Source of the DNA: Mycolicibacterium sp. P1-5
GTDB taxonomy: Bacteria > Actinomycetota > Actinomycetes > Mycobacteriales > Mycobacteriaceae
DNA: 64,000 nucleotides
Direction of reading: 5' to 3'
NCBI RefSeq assembly: GCF_008329565.1
Contig: NZ_NPKT01000018.1
Coordinates: 62,001-126,000 of the forward strand
Each line of letters starts with the position of its first letter. Position 1 is the stretch's first letter. Both the position numbers and the translations under genes were made by a program. The notes under the pieces were generated by a model. That model worked only from the letters and a program-made list of their open reading frames with translations, searched no databases and was not told where the DNA came from. Positions 32,411 to 40,327 of this stretch are shown piece after piece.

Positions 32411-32910
32411 GTGCTCCCTTGGTCCCGACCCGGGGGACTGCCAGTTTACCTAGCCTTCGGACCGGTCGCCTCGACCCAACGAGGTGATCCAGCGCAACGC
32501 CGTGTTGACGGGCCCCGGCCCCCGAAATCGGGTGCATTCACATAGCCCGCAATCGGTTCCGCCCCGGTAATGTTGGTGTGCCGAACGGTCGTGCCCGCAC
32601 TTACACAGCCGATCCCGCATAAGTCCCGAACCATACGCTGTGACGCTGTGCGCGGGTCCCGATTACGTCGCCGGCCGGCCGCGTGTCGAGGCTCGACCCT
32701 CGTCGAAGCGTGAGCGGAACTCGAATGGTGGTTCTTCAATTGCGCTGCAGCCGAAATCATTTGAGGATCCTTGCGGCGCCGATGCGGATCTGATCGCGAC
32801 GATCCTGATCGTTATCAAAGTGATAGGTGCGCTCAACACGGAAAGTGATTTAGCGCACATAGCGTGGCTTTCGAGCGCTCGCCGAGCGCCTTCGACGCGA
32901 TGGAGCCGCG
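32411..32910. other. 500-base divergent intergenic region between two GH16 genes
   Basis: No gene was found. A TAAACT on the minus strand (32443-32448) could be the -10 element of the leftward GH16 gene. An inverted repeat TATCA-AAG-TGATA at 32813-32825 lies ~85 bases before the rightward GH16 start and may be an operator. The right half is relatively rich in A and T. Confidence 0.4.
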
Positions 32911-34131
32911 ATGTTCCGGTGGTGCTCGGCGAGCGTGCTGGCGATGGCGGTCGCCTGGAGCCTGGTTCTGGCTGTGGCACCGCCGGCGGCAGCCGCAGGC
33001 GTCACGTCACTCGAAGCCGAAACGATGAGCCTCTCCACGACCAAGGGTGCCAAGATCGTCACCGATGCAGGAGCATCCGGTGGAACGGCGCTCAGCTTGA
33101 CCGGCGCTGTGACGCTGTCGACGACCCTTGCATTGCCGAAGTCGGTCAAAGTCGTCATGCGCGCCAGGGGATTGCAATGCCTTGGAGCGCCCGTCGCCGC
33201 GGTGTTCGTCGACGGTGCCGTGATCGGCCGCAGCCCGATCACCGCGACCGCATGGACCGACTACACCGCGACCGCCGACATCCCGCCGGGAACACACACG
33301 ATCGGGATCACTTTCGTCAATCCGCAGTGGTTTTTCTGTGCGCGCACGTTGTACATCGACACCGTCAGCATCGTGGCTTCGACGATCACTCAACCCGGTG
33401 ATCTGACCGAGGCTCCGGTGGCCGACCTTCCGGGGTGGAAGCACATCATGGCTGACAACTTCACCAAGGACGCCCCGCTGGGAAGCTGGGCGAACCCCGC
33501 GGACCCGGCCAAAGTCGTCTACGTGGGCGCCGACGGCCAGCAGTGGCGCACCTATCCCCAGACGTTCACCGACACATACCAACATCGCCCGTATCGCGCC
33601 GACCAGGTGCTCAGTGTCAGCAACGGAACGCTGAACTACTACCTGCACAACGTCGACGGTCAGCCGGCGGGCGCCAACCCGTCGCCGATCCTGCCGAACG
33701 GCACCCAGTACCAGACGTATGGGCGCTACTCGGTGCGCCTCAAAGCCGACACCGCCACGTTGGCCGAGTATCACATCGCATTCCTGCTGTGGCCGGAGTC
33801 CGAACTCTGGCCGACGGACGGCGAAGAGGATTTCCCGGAAGGTGCGTTGTCGTCGACCGCCAAGGCGTTCGCGCACTACGCCCGCTCGACCGGCGGCCAG
33901 GACGGGGTGGACACCGGTAAGGCTTTCACCGACTGGCATGTGTACACGGTCGAGTGGCTGCCCGGGCACGTCCGGTTCTATCTCGACGATGCTCTGGTGC
34001 TGGACAGCACCAAATATGTGCCCAGCAAGCCGATGCGCTGGCAACTGCAGGTCGAGACCAACGGCAACGGCACGAACAGTGGTCATGTGCTGGTCGATTG
34101 GATTTCTATCTGGTCGTACACAGGAAGTTGA
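32911..34131 (+). CDS. Secreted GH16 hydrolase with N-terminal carbohydrate-binding module
   Basis: 406 residues. A Sec signal peptide (AMAVAWSLVLAVAPPAAAA) ends near residue 29. Residues ~31-155 form a beta-rich module resembling calcium-dependent xylan-binding modules (LEAETMSLSTTKGAKI, LQCLGAPVAAVFVDG, GTHTIGITFVN). The GH16 domain runs from ~175 to the end, with FLLWPESELWPTDG leading to the catalytic E305, D307 and E310 in EEDFPE, then FTDWHVYTVEWLPGHVRFYLDD. The ATG follows GGAGCCGCG. It probably acts on the polysaccharide exported by this cluster; the binding module would hold it on the chain. Confidence 0.87.
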   Translation: MFRWCSASVLAMAVAWSLVLAVAPPAAAAGVTSLEAETMSLSTTKGAKIVTDAGASGGTALSLTGAVTLSTTLALPKSVKVVMRARGLQCLGAPVAAVFVDGAVIGRSPITATAWTDYTATADIPPGTHTIGITFVNPQWFFCARTLYIDTVSIVASTITQPGDLTEAPVADLPGWKHIMADNFTKDAPLGSWANPADPAKVVYVGADGQQWRTYPQTFTDTYQHRPYRADQVLSVSNGTLNYYLHNVDGQPAGANPSPILPNGTQYQTYGRYSVRLKADTATLAEYHIAFLLWPESELWPTDGEEDFPEGALSSTAKAFAHYARSTGGQDGVDTGKAFTDWHVYTVEWLPGHVRFYLDDALVLDSTKYVPSKPMRWQLQVETNGNGTNSGHVLVDWISIWSYTGS

Positions 34132-34159
34132 CACCTGCACGTGCGATATCAGCTAACGG

Positions 34160-34165
34160 TACGCT
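34160..34165 (+). promoter_or_regulatory. -10 element for leaderless membrane-protein transcript
   Basis: TACGCT is followed by six bases and the GTG at 34172. This gives the membrane protein and the two genes after it their own promoter within the cluster. Confidence 0.45.
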
Positions 34166-34171
34166 AGGTCG

Positions 34172-36382
34172 GTGCTGCACAGCGTCGTGAGTTCCCCGGC
34201 ACCGCCGGCTCGCCGGACGCCACTGCCGCCCTGGGTCCCTCTGGCCGTCGTCGCCTCCGCCGCCGTGATCACCGCCTCACTGATCGTCACCGTGCTCGCC
34301 CGGGTGGGCGTCGCCGATGTGCTGCCGCCGTCGCTGCGCGCTGTCGTGGGAGTTCTGGCGGTGTTCGCCGTGCCGGGGCTACCGATCGCCGCGCTGCTGC
34401 GATTGCCGGACGGATTGTTCACCGCGGTTGCGGTGTCGATGTCGCTCGCGACCAACATCCTTGTCGCCCAATTCAATTACGCGGGCGGTTTTCATCGGCC
34501 GTACGCCGCCCAGTATGTGGTGCTGACCCTCGGCGTGCTGGCCACCGCGGCACTGGCGCGGCAGTGGTATCGCTGCCCGCAGCCGAGGCCGGTGGCGGGC
34601 GTGCTGCGCTGGGCGCGAAGCGGATTGGCGCCGACCGGAGACCGGCGAGTCAGCGCGATCCTGCTGTTGGCCGTGGTGGTGTTGTTCGCCACCGCGGTCT
34701 ATCGGCTCGATGTGTCGGCGGCCGGCGCCCTGGGGGTGGTCGGCATCTTCGGTGTCGACTACTGGGTCGGGCTGGTGCTGCTGTGCGTCATATTCGTGCT
34801 CGAATACCGCCGCGCCGCAATCGACCGGCTCATGATCGCCGTCGCCAATGTCGTACTCATCGCGTACATCACCATGCCGGTCGCTTGGTCGCTGGGCACC
34901 GCGCCGTTCGTGACCGGCTACGTACACCGCATGATCACCAACTGGTTGATCACCGCAGGCACCCTGCCGCCGCCGGTCGATGCGCGCATCAGCTGGGCCG
35001 GCTTCTTCTCGGCCGCGGCCAATCTGATCACCACCACCGGCTTGTACGACAGCGTGATTCTCGTGGTCAGTGCCTCACTGATTTTCGGAGTCCTGCTGAT
35101 GTTCCCGGTGTATTCGATCGGCCTGTCGATCACCGGCAGCCGGCGGGTCGCCTGGCTCGGTGTCACGATGCTCACCCTGTTCAACTGGTATCAGCAGGAC
35201 TATTTCGCCCCGCAGGCCGTCGCGATGCAGTTCTACGCCACGATCCTGGCCGTATTGCTTTGGCAGTTGCGCAAATCGAACATTCCGGTCCTGGTGGGTG
35301 GTCGGTGCAAGCGCATGACGACGGCATGGCGGCGGCTACCGGGTCGGGTGGCCGGCCGCGATGCGCGGTGGACGCTGGCGGTCGAGGCGACGTTGGTGGT
35401 CATCCTCGCCGCGATGGTGGTGGAGCACCAGTTGACACCACTGTCCGCGATCGGAGCGCTGGTGGTCTTCGCGGTCGCCGGCGTGACTCGCTACAAGCTG
35501 TTGTGGCTGGCGGCCCTGGTGATGTTCATCTTCTGGTTTCGCTATGGTGCCACCGCGTACTGGACGGGCCACCTCGGCCAGGTGATCTCGGACATCGGTG
35601 GCGTCGATCAGAACCTGAATTCCAGTGTCTCGCAAAAGATCACCGGTGATCCCACTTACCGCCACATGCAGCTGCTGCGGCTCGTCGCCGCGCTGGTCGT
35701 GATGGCGATGGCCGGCTTCGGTTGGCTGCGGCTGCGGCGCATGCCGGGCAGCCGTCCGTGGTTGATTGCGGCACTGGCGCTGGGGCCGTTCGGATTGGTG
35801 TTGCTCCAAAGCTACGGCGGCGAGGTGGCGATCCGCGCCTTCCTCTATGGTTCCCCGATTCTGTCGCCGCTGGCCGCCTTGAGCATCCTGCCGTTGCTGC
35901 GTCCACGGACCGGCCGTACCGTCGCCCGGCGGGTGAGCGCGGTGGCGGCCGGCGTCGTGCTGCTTCTCACCGCACTGCTGGTGACCGCCAATCGTGGCCT
36001 CAACATCTCATTCGAGCGGACCACACCGCACGAGTTGGCGATCGGTACCGAATTGGTGGCCGAGATCGGCGACGCCGGGCTCGGCTATTGGGGGCAGGGC
36101 GCCCTCTACGGGGTGCCGCGAAAGTTCGAACTGAAGACCTCGTGCTTCGAGTCCGCCGAGCACCTGGCCGACTGCACGGCCCAGCCCGAAGTCCAATATT
36201 TCTCCAACACCCAGCAGGACGAGAACTTCGTCCGCTACAGCGCCGGGGTCAGTCGCGAGACCATGCAGCGCGCGCTGCAGCTCCTGCAGAGCGAGAAGGG
36301 CTACCAGAAGATCTACGACTCGGGGGGAGTACTGGTGCTCAAACGGCCCGAGGTGCACGACATCCCGCTGGGAGGCCACTGA
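34172..36382 (+). CDS. Large polytopic membrane protein, Wzy-like candidate
   Basis: 736 residues with around a dozen or more hydrophobic segments between ~20 and ~610 and a soluble C-terminal part of ~125 residues (from about SFERTTPHELAIG) containing two cysteines (TSCFE and ADCTA). Long extracytoplasmic loops occur in the middle, for example around GATAYWTGHLGQVISDIGG. I recognise no catalytic motif. The position next to a flippase, four GT2 genes and two GH16 genes fits an O-antigen/exopolysaccharide polymerase, but a GT-C-like transferase is an alternative. The GTG start is supported by a -10 hexamer six bases upstream. Confidence 0.65.
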   Translation: MLHSVVSSPAPPARRTPLPPWVPLAVVASAAVITASLIVTVLARVGVADVLPPSLRAVVGVLAVFAVPGLPIAALLRLPDGLFTAVAVSMSLATNILVAQFNYAGGFHRPYAAQYVVLTLGVLATAALARQWYRCPQPRPVAGVLRWARSGLAPTGDRRVSAILLLAVVVLFATAVYRLDVSAAGALGVVGIFGVDYWVGLVLLCVIFVLEYRRAAIDRLMIAVANVVLIAYITMPVAWSLGTAPFVTGYVHRMITNWLITAGTLPPPVDARISWAGFFSAAANLITTTGLYDSVILVVSASLIFGVLLMFPVYSIGLSITGSRRVAWLGVTMLTLFNWYQQDYFAPQAVAMQFYATILAVLLWQLRKSNIPVLVGGRCKRMTTAWRRLPGRVAGRDARWTLAVEATLVVILAAMVVEHQLTPLSAIGALVVFAVAGVTRYKLLWLAALVMFIFWFRYGATAYWTGHLGQVISDIGGVDQNLNSSVSQKITGDPTYRHMQLLRLVAALVVMAMAGFGWLRLRRMPGSRPWLIAALALGPFGLVLLQSYGGEVAIRAFLYGSPILSPLAALSILPLLRPRTGRTVARRVSAVAAGVVLLLTALLVTANRGLNISFERTTPHELAIGTELVAEIGDAGLGYWGQGALYGVPRKFELKTSCFESAEHLADCTAQPEVQYFSNTQQDENFVRYSAGVSRETMQRALQLLQSEKGYQKIYDSGGVLVLKRPEVHDIPLGGH

Positions 36383-36576
36383 TGATCGAGCTCGCATTGT
36401 TTGCCGCGGCCGGGCTGCTGTACGCGCTGGTCGGCTATCGGCGGGAACGGGCGGTGCCGGGGGACGGCACGCGCCGCATCGACCGGACCACCGCACTCGT
36501 CATGTTCGAGGCGGTGTGCATGGCCGTCGCCGCGCTCGTCGCGGCGATGCTGTACATGGTGACTGTGGTCTCATGA
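36382..36576 (+). CDS. Small two-helix membrane protein
   Basis: 64 residues. The ATG overlaps the last base of the preceding stop (TGATG) and has GGGAGG upstream, so it is translated from the same message. Two hydrophobic segments (LALFAAAGLLYALVGY and MFEAVCMAVAALVAAMLYM) flank a basic loop. No family was recognised. It is probably an accessory subunit of the polytopic protein encoded just before it. Its stop overlaps the next start as ATGA. Confidence 0.7.
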   Translation: MIELALFAAAGLLYALVGYRRERAVPGDGTRRIDRTTALVMFEAVCMAVAALVAAMLYMVTVVS

Positions 36577-37367
36577 GGGAGGATCGACTGGTGACCTGCG
36601 CCAATGGCCATGAGAACTCGGACGGCCAGTATTTCTGCGGCGAGTGCGGCGACTCGCTGGAGCCGGGCTTGCAGATCTGCCCGTTTGGTCATGCCAATCC
36701 CGAGGACCGGCGATTCTGCAGTGACTGCGGGGCACCGCTGGTGGCGCCCCCGGGCGTCGAGCCTGCCAACTCGACCGCGCGTTGGTCGTTCGATCCCACC
36801 GGCCGCCATCAATGCCGCTATTGGGACGGCGTGCGGTGGACACGGCAGGTGGCCGACGGCGGGACTCTGGGCGTCGACCGCGCCCGGCCGTCGAACGGAC
36901 GGGCGGATTCCTGGATTGCGCTGGTCGCCGGGCTGATCACGGTGGCCCTGCTAGCCGGTGCGGGCGCCGACATCTGGGTTCAGCTGTCCCGCGCGAAGGA
37001 CAATGCGAGGCAGACGCAGGCAGCGGCTCAGAGCACGACCACCACGACATCCGCCGCAGAGTCGTCGTCGACGAGTACCGAACCGCCACCGGCGGCCGAG
37101 CCGCCCGCCGCGCCGGCCGCCCCGCCGTCACCCGCCGTCATCGCGACCGCGTGCCAGCCCGGCGCGGGCGACGGCGTGGCTGCCGACGGTTCCCCTACCT
37201 ACTGTGAGCGCCTCACCGACACCGACACATACCTCTGGTCGTTGTCCCCAGGCGACATCCCTGTGCCGGCCATGGCGCAGGGTGGTGACCCGGCGATCGG
37301 AGTGTGCATGGCCCAGACCCTTCGCGCCGAAGCCGACTGCGTCGAATACCTCCAACGCGCTCGGTGA
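36573..37367 (+). CDS. Zinc-ribbon/DUF2510 single-pass membrane protein
   Basis: 264 residues. Two zinc-ribbon repeats (CANGHENSDGQYFCGECG and CPFGHANPEDRRFCSDCG) are followed by a DUF2510-like segment with RYWDGVRWTRQV. One transmembrane helix (IALVAGLITVALLAGAGA) comes next, then a Thr/Ser/Pro/Ala-rich spacer, and an outer domain of ~75 residues with four cysteines (ACQPG, TYCERL, GVCMA, ADCVEY) that could form disulfides. It looks like a membrane sensor or scaffold with cytoplasmic zinc ribbons. It ends the glycan operon; the function is unknown. Confidence 0.75.
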   Translation: MREDRLVTCANGHENSDGQYFCGECGDSLEPGLQICPFGHANPEDRRFCSDCGAPLVAPPGVEPANSTARWSFDPTGRHQCRYWDGVRWTRQVADGGTLGVDRARPSNGRADSWIALVAGLITVALLAGAGADIWVQLSRAKDNARQTQAAAQSTTTTTSAAESSSTSTEPPPAAEPPAAPAAPPSPAVIATACQPGAGDGVAADGSPTYCERLTDTDTYLWSLSPGDIPVPAMAQGGDPAIGVCMAQTLRAEADCVEYLQRAR

Positions 37368-37381
37368 TCGGAGCAACTAGG

Positions 37382-37387
37382 TAATCT
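37382..37387 (+). promoter_or_regulatory. -10 element for leaderless PH-domain gene
   Basis: TAATCT is followed by seven bases and GTG at 37395. It marks a separate transcript starting after the glycan cluster. Confidence 0.5.
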
Positions 37388-37394
37388 TCGCCGG

Positions 37395-37913
37395 GTGGGA
37401 TATCCCGAGAACGTGCTGGCCGGCGGCGAGCAGGTCGTGCTGCACCGCCACCCGCATTGGAAACGACTGGTCGGTCCGATCCTCGTGCTGCTGATCGCCA
37501 CGATCGTGGCCGCGTTCGTAGCCGCACTCGTGAACAACACCAGCTGGGACCCCACTGCGAAGAAAGTGCTCTTCGGCGTCATCGCGGCGATCTGGCTGAT
37601 CCTGGTCGGCTGGCTCACGTTGTGGAAGTTCTTGAATTGGCTCACAACACATTTCGTGATCACCGACCGCCGGGTGATGTTCCGTCACGGGCTGCTGACG
37701 CGGTCGGGTATCGACATCCCGTTGGCGCGCATCAACAGTGTTGAGTTCCGGCATGGACTACTCGATCGCATGTTGCGGACGGGCACGCTGATCATCGAGT
37801 CGGCGAGTCAAGATCCCCTCGAGTTCCACGACATTCCCCGCGTGGAGCGGGTGCACTCACTGCTGTATCACGAAGTCTTCGACACTCTGGGCTCTGAAGA
37901 GTCGTCCAGCTGA
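37395..37913 (+). CDS. PH-domain (bPH2) membrane protein
   Basis: 172 residues, the counterpart of Rv3278c. Two transmembrane helices (ILVLLIATIVAAFVAAL and GVIAAIWLILVGWL) precede a bacterial PH domain with HFVITDRRVMFRHGLLTRSGIDIPL and ESASQDPLEFHDIP. The family's molecular function is unclear. In M. tuberculosis this gene lies next to birA and near accD5; here the glycan cluster separates it from accD5. The last 46 bases overlap the opposing gtrA-like gene. Confidence 0.9.
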   Translation: MGYPENVLAGGEQVVLHRHPHWKRLVGPILVLLIATIVAAFVAALVNNTSWDPTAKKVLFGVIAAIWLILVGWLTLWKFLNWLTTHFVITDRRVMFRHGLLTRSGIDIPLARINSVEFRHGLLDRMLRTGTLIIESASQDPLEFHDIPRVERVHSLLYHEVFDTLGSEESSS

Positions 37914-38518
37914 CGCCGTGTCCGACGGCGCCGCAGCGGTGTGACGGTGCCAGTGGCCTCGTACTCGTCCTCCATGGCCTCGACGAGGCCACCGCCGGTG
38001 AGCGTGGACTCCAGCCCCTTGTCGTGGCTGGGCCCGAACTCGTCGGGGAAGACCCAGCGGCGGAACGCCCAGAACCGGAACGCCATCTGCAGCAGATTGC
38101 CCAGGACATAAGCGGACACGAAGTCGGCGATGTTCTCGATCGTCAGTGAGACGTGCGGCACACGCAGTTCCAAGATGTAGCTGGAGAACCACAGCGGAGC
38201 CATGCTCAACAGCACGCCGACACCGCTGACCGCGAAGAACAGCAGCGCTTCGTGGTGGCGTTCCCGGCCACCGCGGTTACGGAAGCTCCACTCCCGGTTC
38301 AGCACGTAGGAGGCGATCACGGCGACGATGCCGGCGATCACCTTGGCGGTGACCGGCTTCGGCTCGAGGATCGTCAGCTTCAGCGTGTAGAAGATCGCCG
38401 AGTCGATGACGAACGTCGTTGCACCGACGATCGCGAACTTGATGAGCTCGTGATGCTGGTCGGCGAACGGCCGGATCGGTCGGGGGAGCCGAGCGATGGT
38501 GGCATCAGCGAAAGACAC
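37868..38518 (-). CDS. GtrA family membrane protein
   Basis: 216 residues, matching Rv3277. The four-helix GtrA domain is visible from LIKFAIVGATTFVIDSAIFYTL to LGNLLQMAFRFWAFRRWVF, including the SYVLNREWSFRNR motif. GtrA proteins are thought to flip polyprenyl-linked sugars or regulate their transfer. The charged C terminus (~45 residues) is cytoplasmic. The GTG at 38518 gives the SFADATIARLP N terminus and has TAGACT (38527-38532, minus) eight bases upstream. Confidence 0.88.
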   Translation of the reverse strand: MSFADATIARLPRPIRPFADQHHELIKFAIVGATTFVIDSAIFYTLKLTILEPKPVTAKVIAGIVAVIASYVLNREWSFRNRGGRERHHEALLFFAVSGVGVLLSMAPLWFSSYILELRVPHVSLTIENIADFVSAYVLGNLLQMAFRFWAFRRWVFPDEFGPSHDKGLESTLTGGGLVEAMEDEYEATGTVTPLRRRRTRRQLDDSSEPRVSKTS

Positions 38519-38575
38519 AAGGAGCAAGTCTACGGAAGTCACCGCAGGTGTGCGTACTCGCGCAGGTCTGACACC

Positions 38576-39784
38576 ATGATGGCCGTGTCGAACAGCCCCA
38601 GATCTCCTATCGTCGCCATGGTCGGCGGCGGGCAGCTGGCCCGGATGACCCATCAGGCGGCGATCGCCCTCGGCCAGAGCCTGCGGGTGCTGGCCGTCAG
38701 CGCCGACGACCCGGCCGCTCAGGTGACTCCCGATGTCGTCATCGGCGCCCACACCGACCTCGAGGCGCTGCGCCGCGCGGCAGCCGGAGCAGCCGCGTTG
38801 ACCTTCGACCACGAGCATGTACCGACCGAACTTCTCGACACTCTGGTCGCCGAGGGCGTCACGGTCGCACCGCCTCCCGAAGCCTTGGTACACGCGCAGG
38901 ACAAGCTGGTGATGCGCCGCCGGCTGGAGAAGCTGGGCGCACCCATCCCGCGGTACGCGCCCGTTGCGGGCGTCGACGACGTCGACGCGTTCTCGACTGC
39001 CGTCGGCGGCCCGGTGGTGATCAAAACCGTGCGCGGTGGATACGACGGTCGCGGCGTGGTGCTCGCCCGTGATCTTGCCCAGGCTCGCGAGGTGGTCGCC
39101 GGGTACCTCGCCGACGACGTGCCGGTGCTGCTCGAAGAGCGGGTGGCGATGCGCCGGGAGCTGTCGGCGCTGGTGGCCCGTTCACCGTTCGGACAGGGCG
39201 CGGCGTGGCCGATCGTGGAGACGGTGCAGCGCGACGGCATCTGCGTCACGGTGATCGCCCCCGCGACCGGACTGTCCGAGGACCTGGCCGCCGAAGCCGA
39301 GCAGCTCGGGCTGCGGCTGGCCGGTGAGCTCGGTGTGGTCGGGGTGCTTGCGGTCGAGCTGTTCGAAACCGTCGACGGCACGCTGTTGGTCAACGAGCTC
39401 GCGATGCGGCCGCACAACTCCGGGCACTGGACCATGGACGGCGCGGTGACCAGCCAGTTCGAACAGCATGTCCGGGCGGTTCTGGACTATCCGCTGGGCG
39501 ACACCCGGCCGATCGCGCCGGTGACGGTGATGGCCAACGTGCTCGGCGCGGCGCAGGCACCCGCGATGACCGTCGACGAGCGGCTGCACCACCTGTTCGG
39601 CCGCATTCCGGAGGCGAAAGTTCACCTGTATGGCAAGGCCGAACGGCCGGGCCGCAAGGTCGGGCACGTCAACATCGTGGGCGCCGCGGACTGTGATGTG
39701 GATCGGGTACGTGAACGTGCAGAGCGCGCGGCACACTGGTTGTCACACGCAGAGTGGACTGACGGATGGGACGGACATGCCTGA
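38576..39784 (+). CDS. purK: N5-carboxyaminoimidazole ribonucleotide synthase
   Basis: 402 residues of the ATP-grasp family; with ATP and bicarbonate it carboxylates AIR in purine synthesis. AMVGGGQLARMTHQAA, FDHEHVP, VIKTVRGGYDGRG and the metal-binding NELAMRPHNSGHWT are visible. ATG codons at 38576 and 38579 are equivalent candidates. Its end overlaps purE by eight bases, so the two consecutive pathway enzymes are coupled. Confidence 0.95.
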   Translation: MMAVSNSPRSPIVAMVGGGQLARMTHQAAIALGQSLRVLAVSADDPAAQVTPDVVIGAHTDLEALRRAAAGAAALTFDHEHVPTELLDTLVAEGVTVAPPPEALVHAQDKLVMRRRLEKLGAPIPRYAPVAGVDDVDAFSTAVGGPVVIKTVRGGYDGRGVVLARDLAQAREVVAGYLADDVPVLLEERVAMRRELSALVARSPFGQGAAWPIVETVQRDGICVTVIAPATGLSEDLAAEAEQLGLRLAGELGVVGVLAVELFETVDGTLLVNELAMRPHNSGHWTMDGAVTSQFEQHVRAVLDYPLGDTRPIAPVTVMANVLGAAQAPAMTVDERLHHLFGRIPEAKVHLYGKAERPGRKVGHVNIVGAADCDVDRVRERAERAAHWLSHAEWTDGWDGHA

Positions 39785-40286
39785 TAGCGGGCCCCTAGTC
39801 GGCTTGATCATGGGCTCTGACAGCGACTGGCCCGTCATGGAAGCGGCCGCTGAGGCGCTGGCGGAGTTCGAGGTGCCATTCGAGGTCGGCGTGGTCTCGG
39901 CCCATCGCACGCCGGGGCGGATGCTGGACTATGCGCGCGGCGCGGCCGGTCGCGACATTCAGGTGATCATCGCCGGCGCCGGCGGGGCGGCTCATCTGCC
40001 CGGGATGGTGGCGTCGGCCACGCCGCTGCCGGTGATCGGGGTGCCGGTGCCGCTGGCCAAGCTCGACGGGCTTGATTCGCTGTTGTCGATCGTGCAGATG
40101 CCGGCGGGTGTGCCGGTGGCCACCGTGTCGATCGGCGGCGCCCGCAACGCCGGCCTGCTGGCGGTGCGCATCCTGGCCACCTCGGATGGGGCGTTGCGCA
40201 AGCGGATGCAGAGCTTCCAGGATGATCTGGAAGCCCAGGTGCTGGCCAAGGATCGCGCGCTGCGCGAGCGATTACTCGGTGAGTGA
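39777..40286 (+). CDS. purE: N5-carboxyaminoimidazole ribonucleotide mutase
   Basis: 169 residues, usual length for class I PurE. The substrate loop GLIMGSDSDWPVM, the VVSAHRTPGRML motif with the catalytic histidine, AGAGGAAHLPGM and MPAGVPVATVSIG are intact. It rearranges N5-CAIR made by PurK to CAIR. Start ATG lies inside the purK 3' end. Confidence 0.96.
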   Translation: MPDSGPLVGLIMGSDSDWPVMEAAAEALAEFEVPFEVGVVSAHRTPGRMLDYARGAAGRDIQVIIAGAGGAAHLPGMVASATPLPVIGVPVPLAKLDGLDSLLSIVQMPAGVPVATVSIGGARNAGLLAVRILATSDGALRKRMQSFQDDLEAQVLAKDRALRERLLGE

Positions 40287-40295
40287 CGAGCCGGG

Positions 40296-40301
40296 TAAAG
40301 T
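40296..40301 (+). promoter_or_regulatory. Possible -10 element of fadE25 within an inverted repeat
   Basis: TAAAGT lies within the inverted repeat GGTAA-AG-TTACC (40294-40305), some 26 bases before the fadE25 start and its AAGGAGG ribosome site. It could be a promoter with an overlapping operator; there is no clear -35 element. Confidence 0.35.
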
Positions 40302-40327
40302 TACCGGCGAGTAGCAAGGAGGCTGTG

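Noticed and set aside
20461..37394. Mobile element or genomic island with attachment sites
   Set aside because: No integrase, transposase, tRNA or flanking direct repeat was found at either border; transfer remains only a suggestion from gene order and composition.
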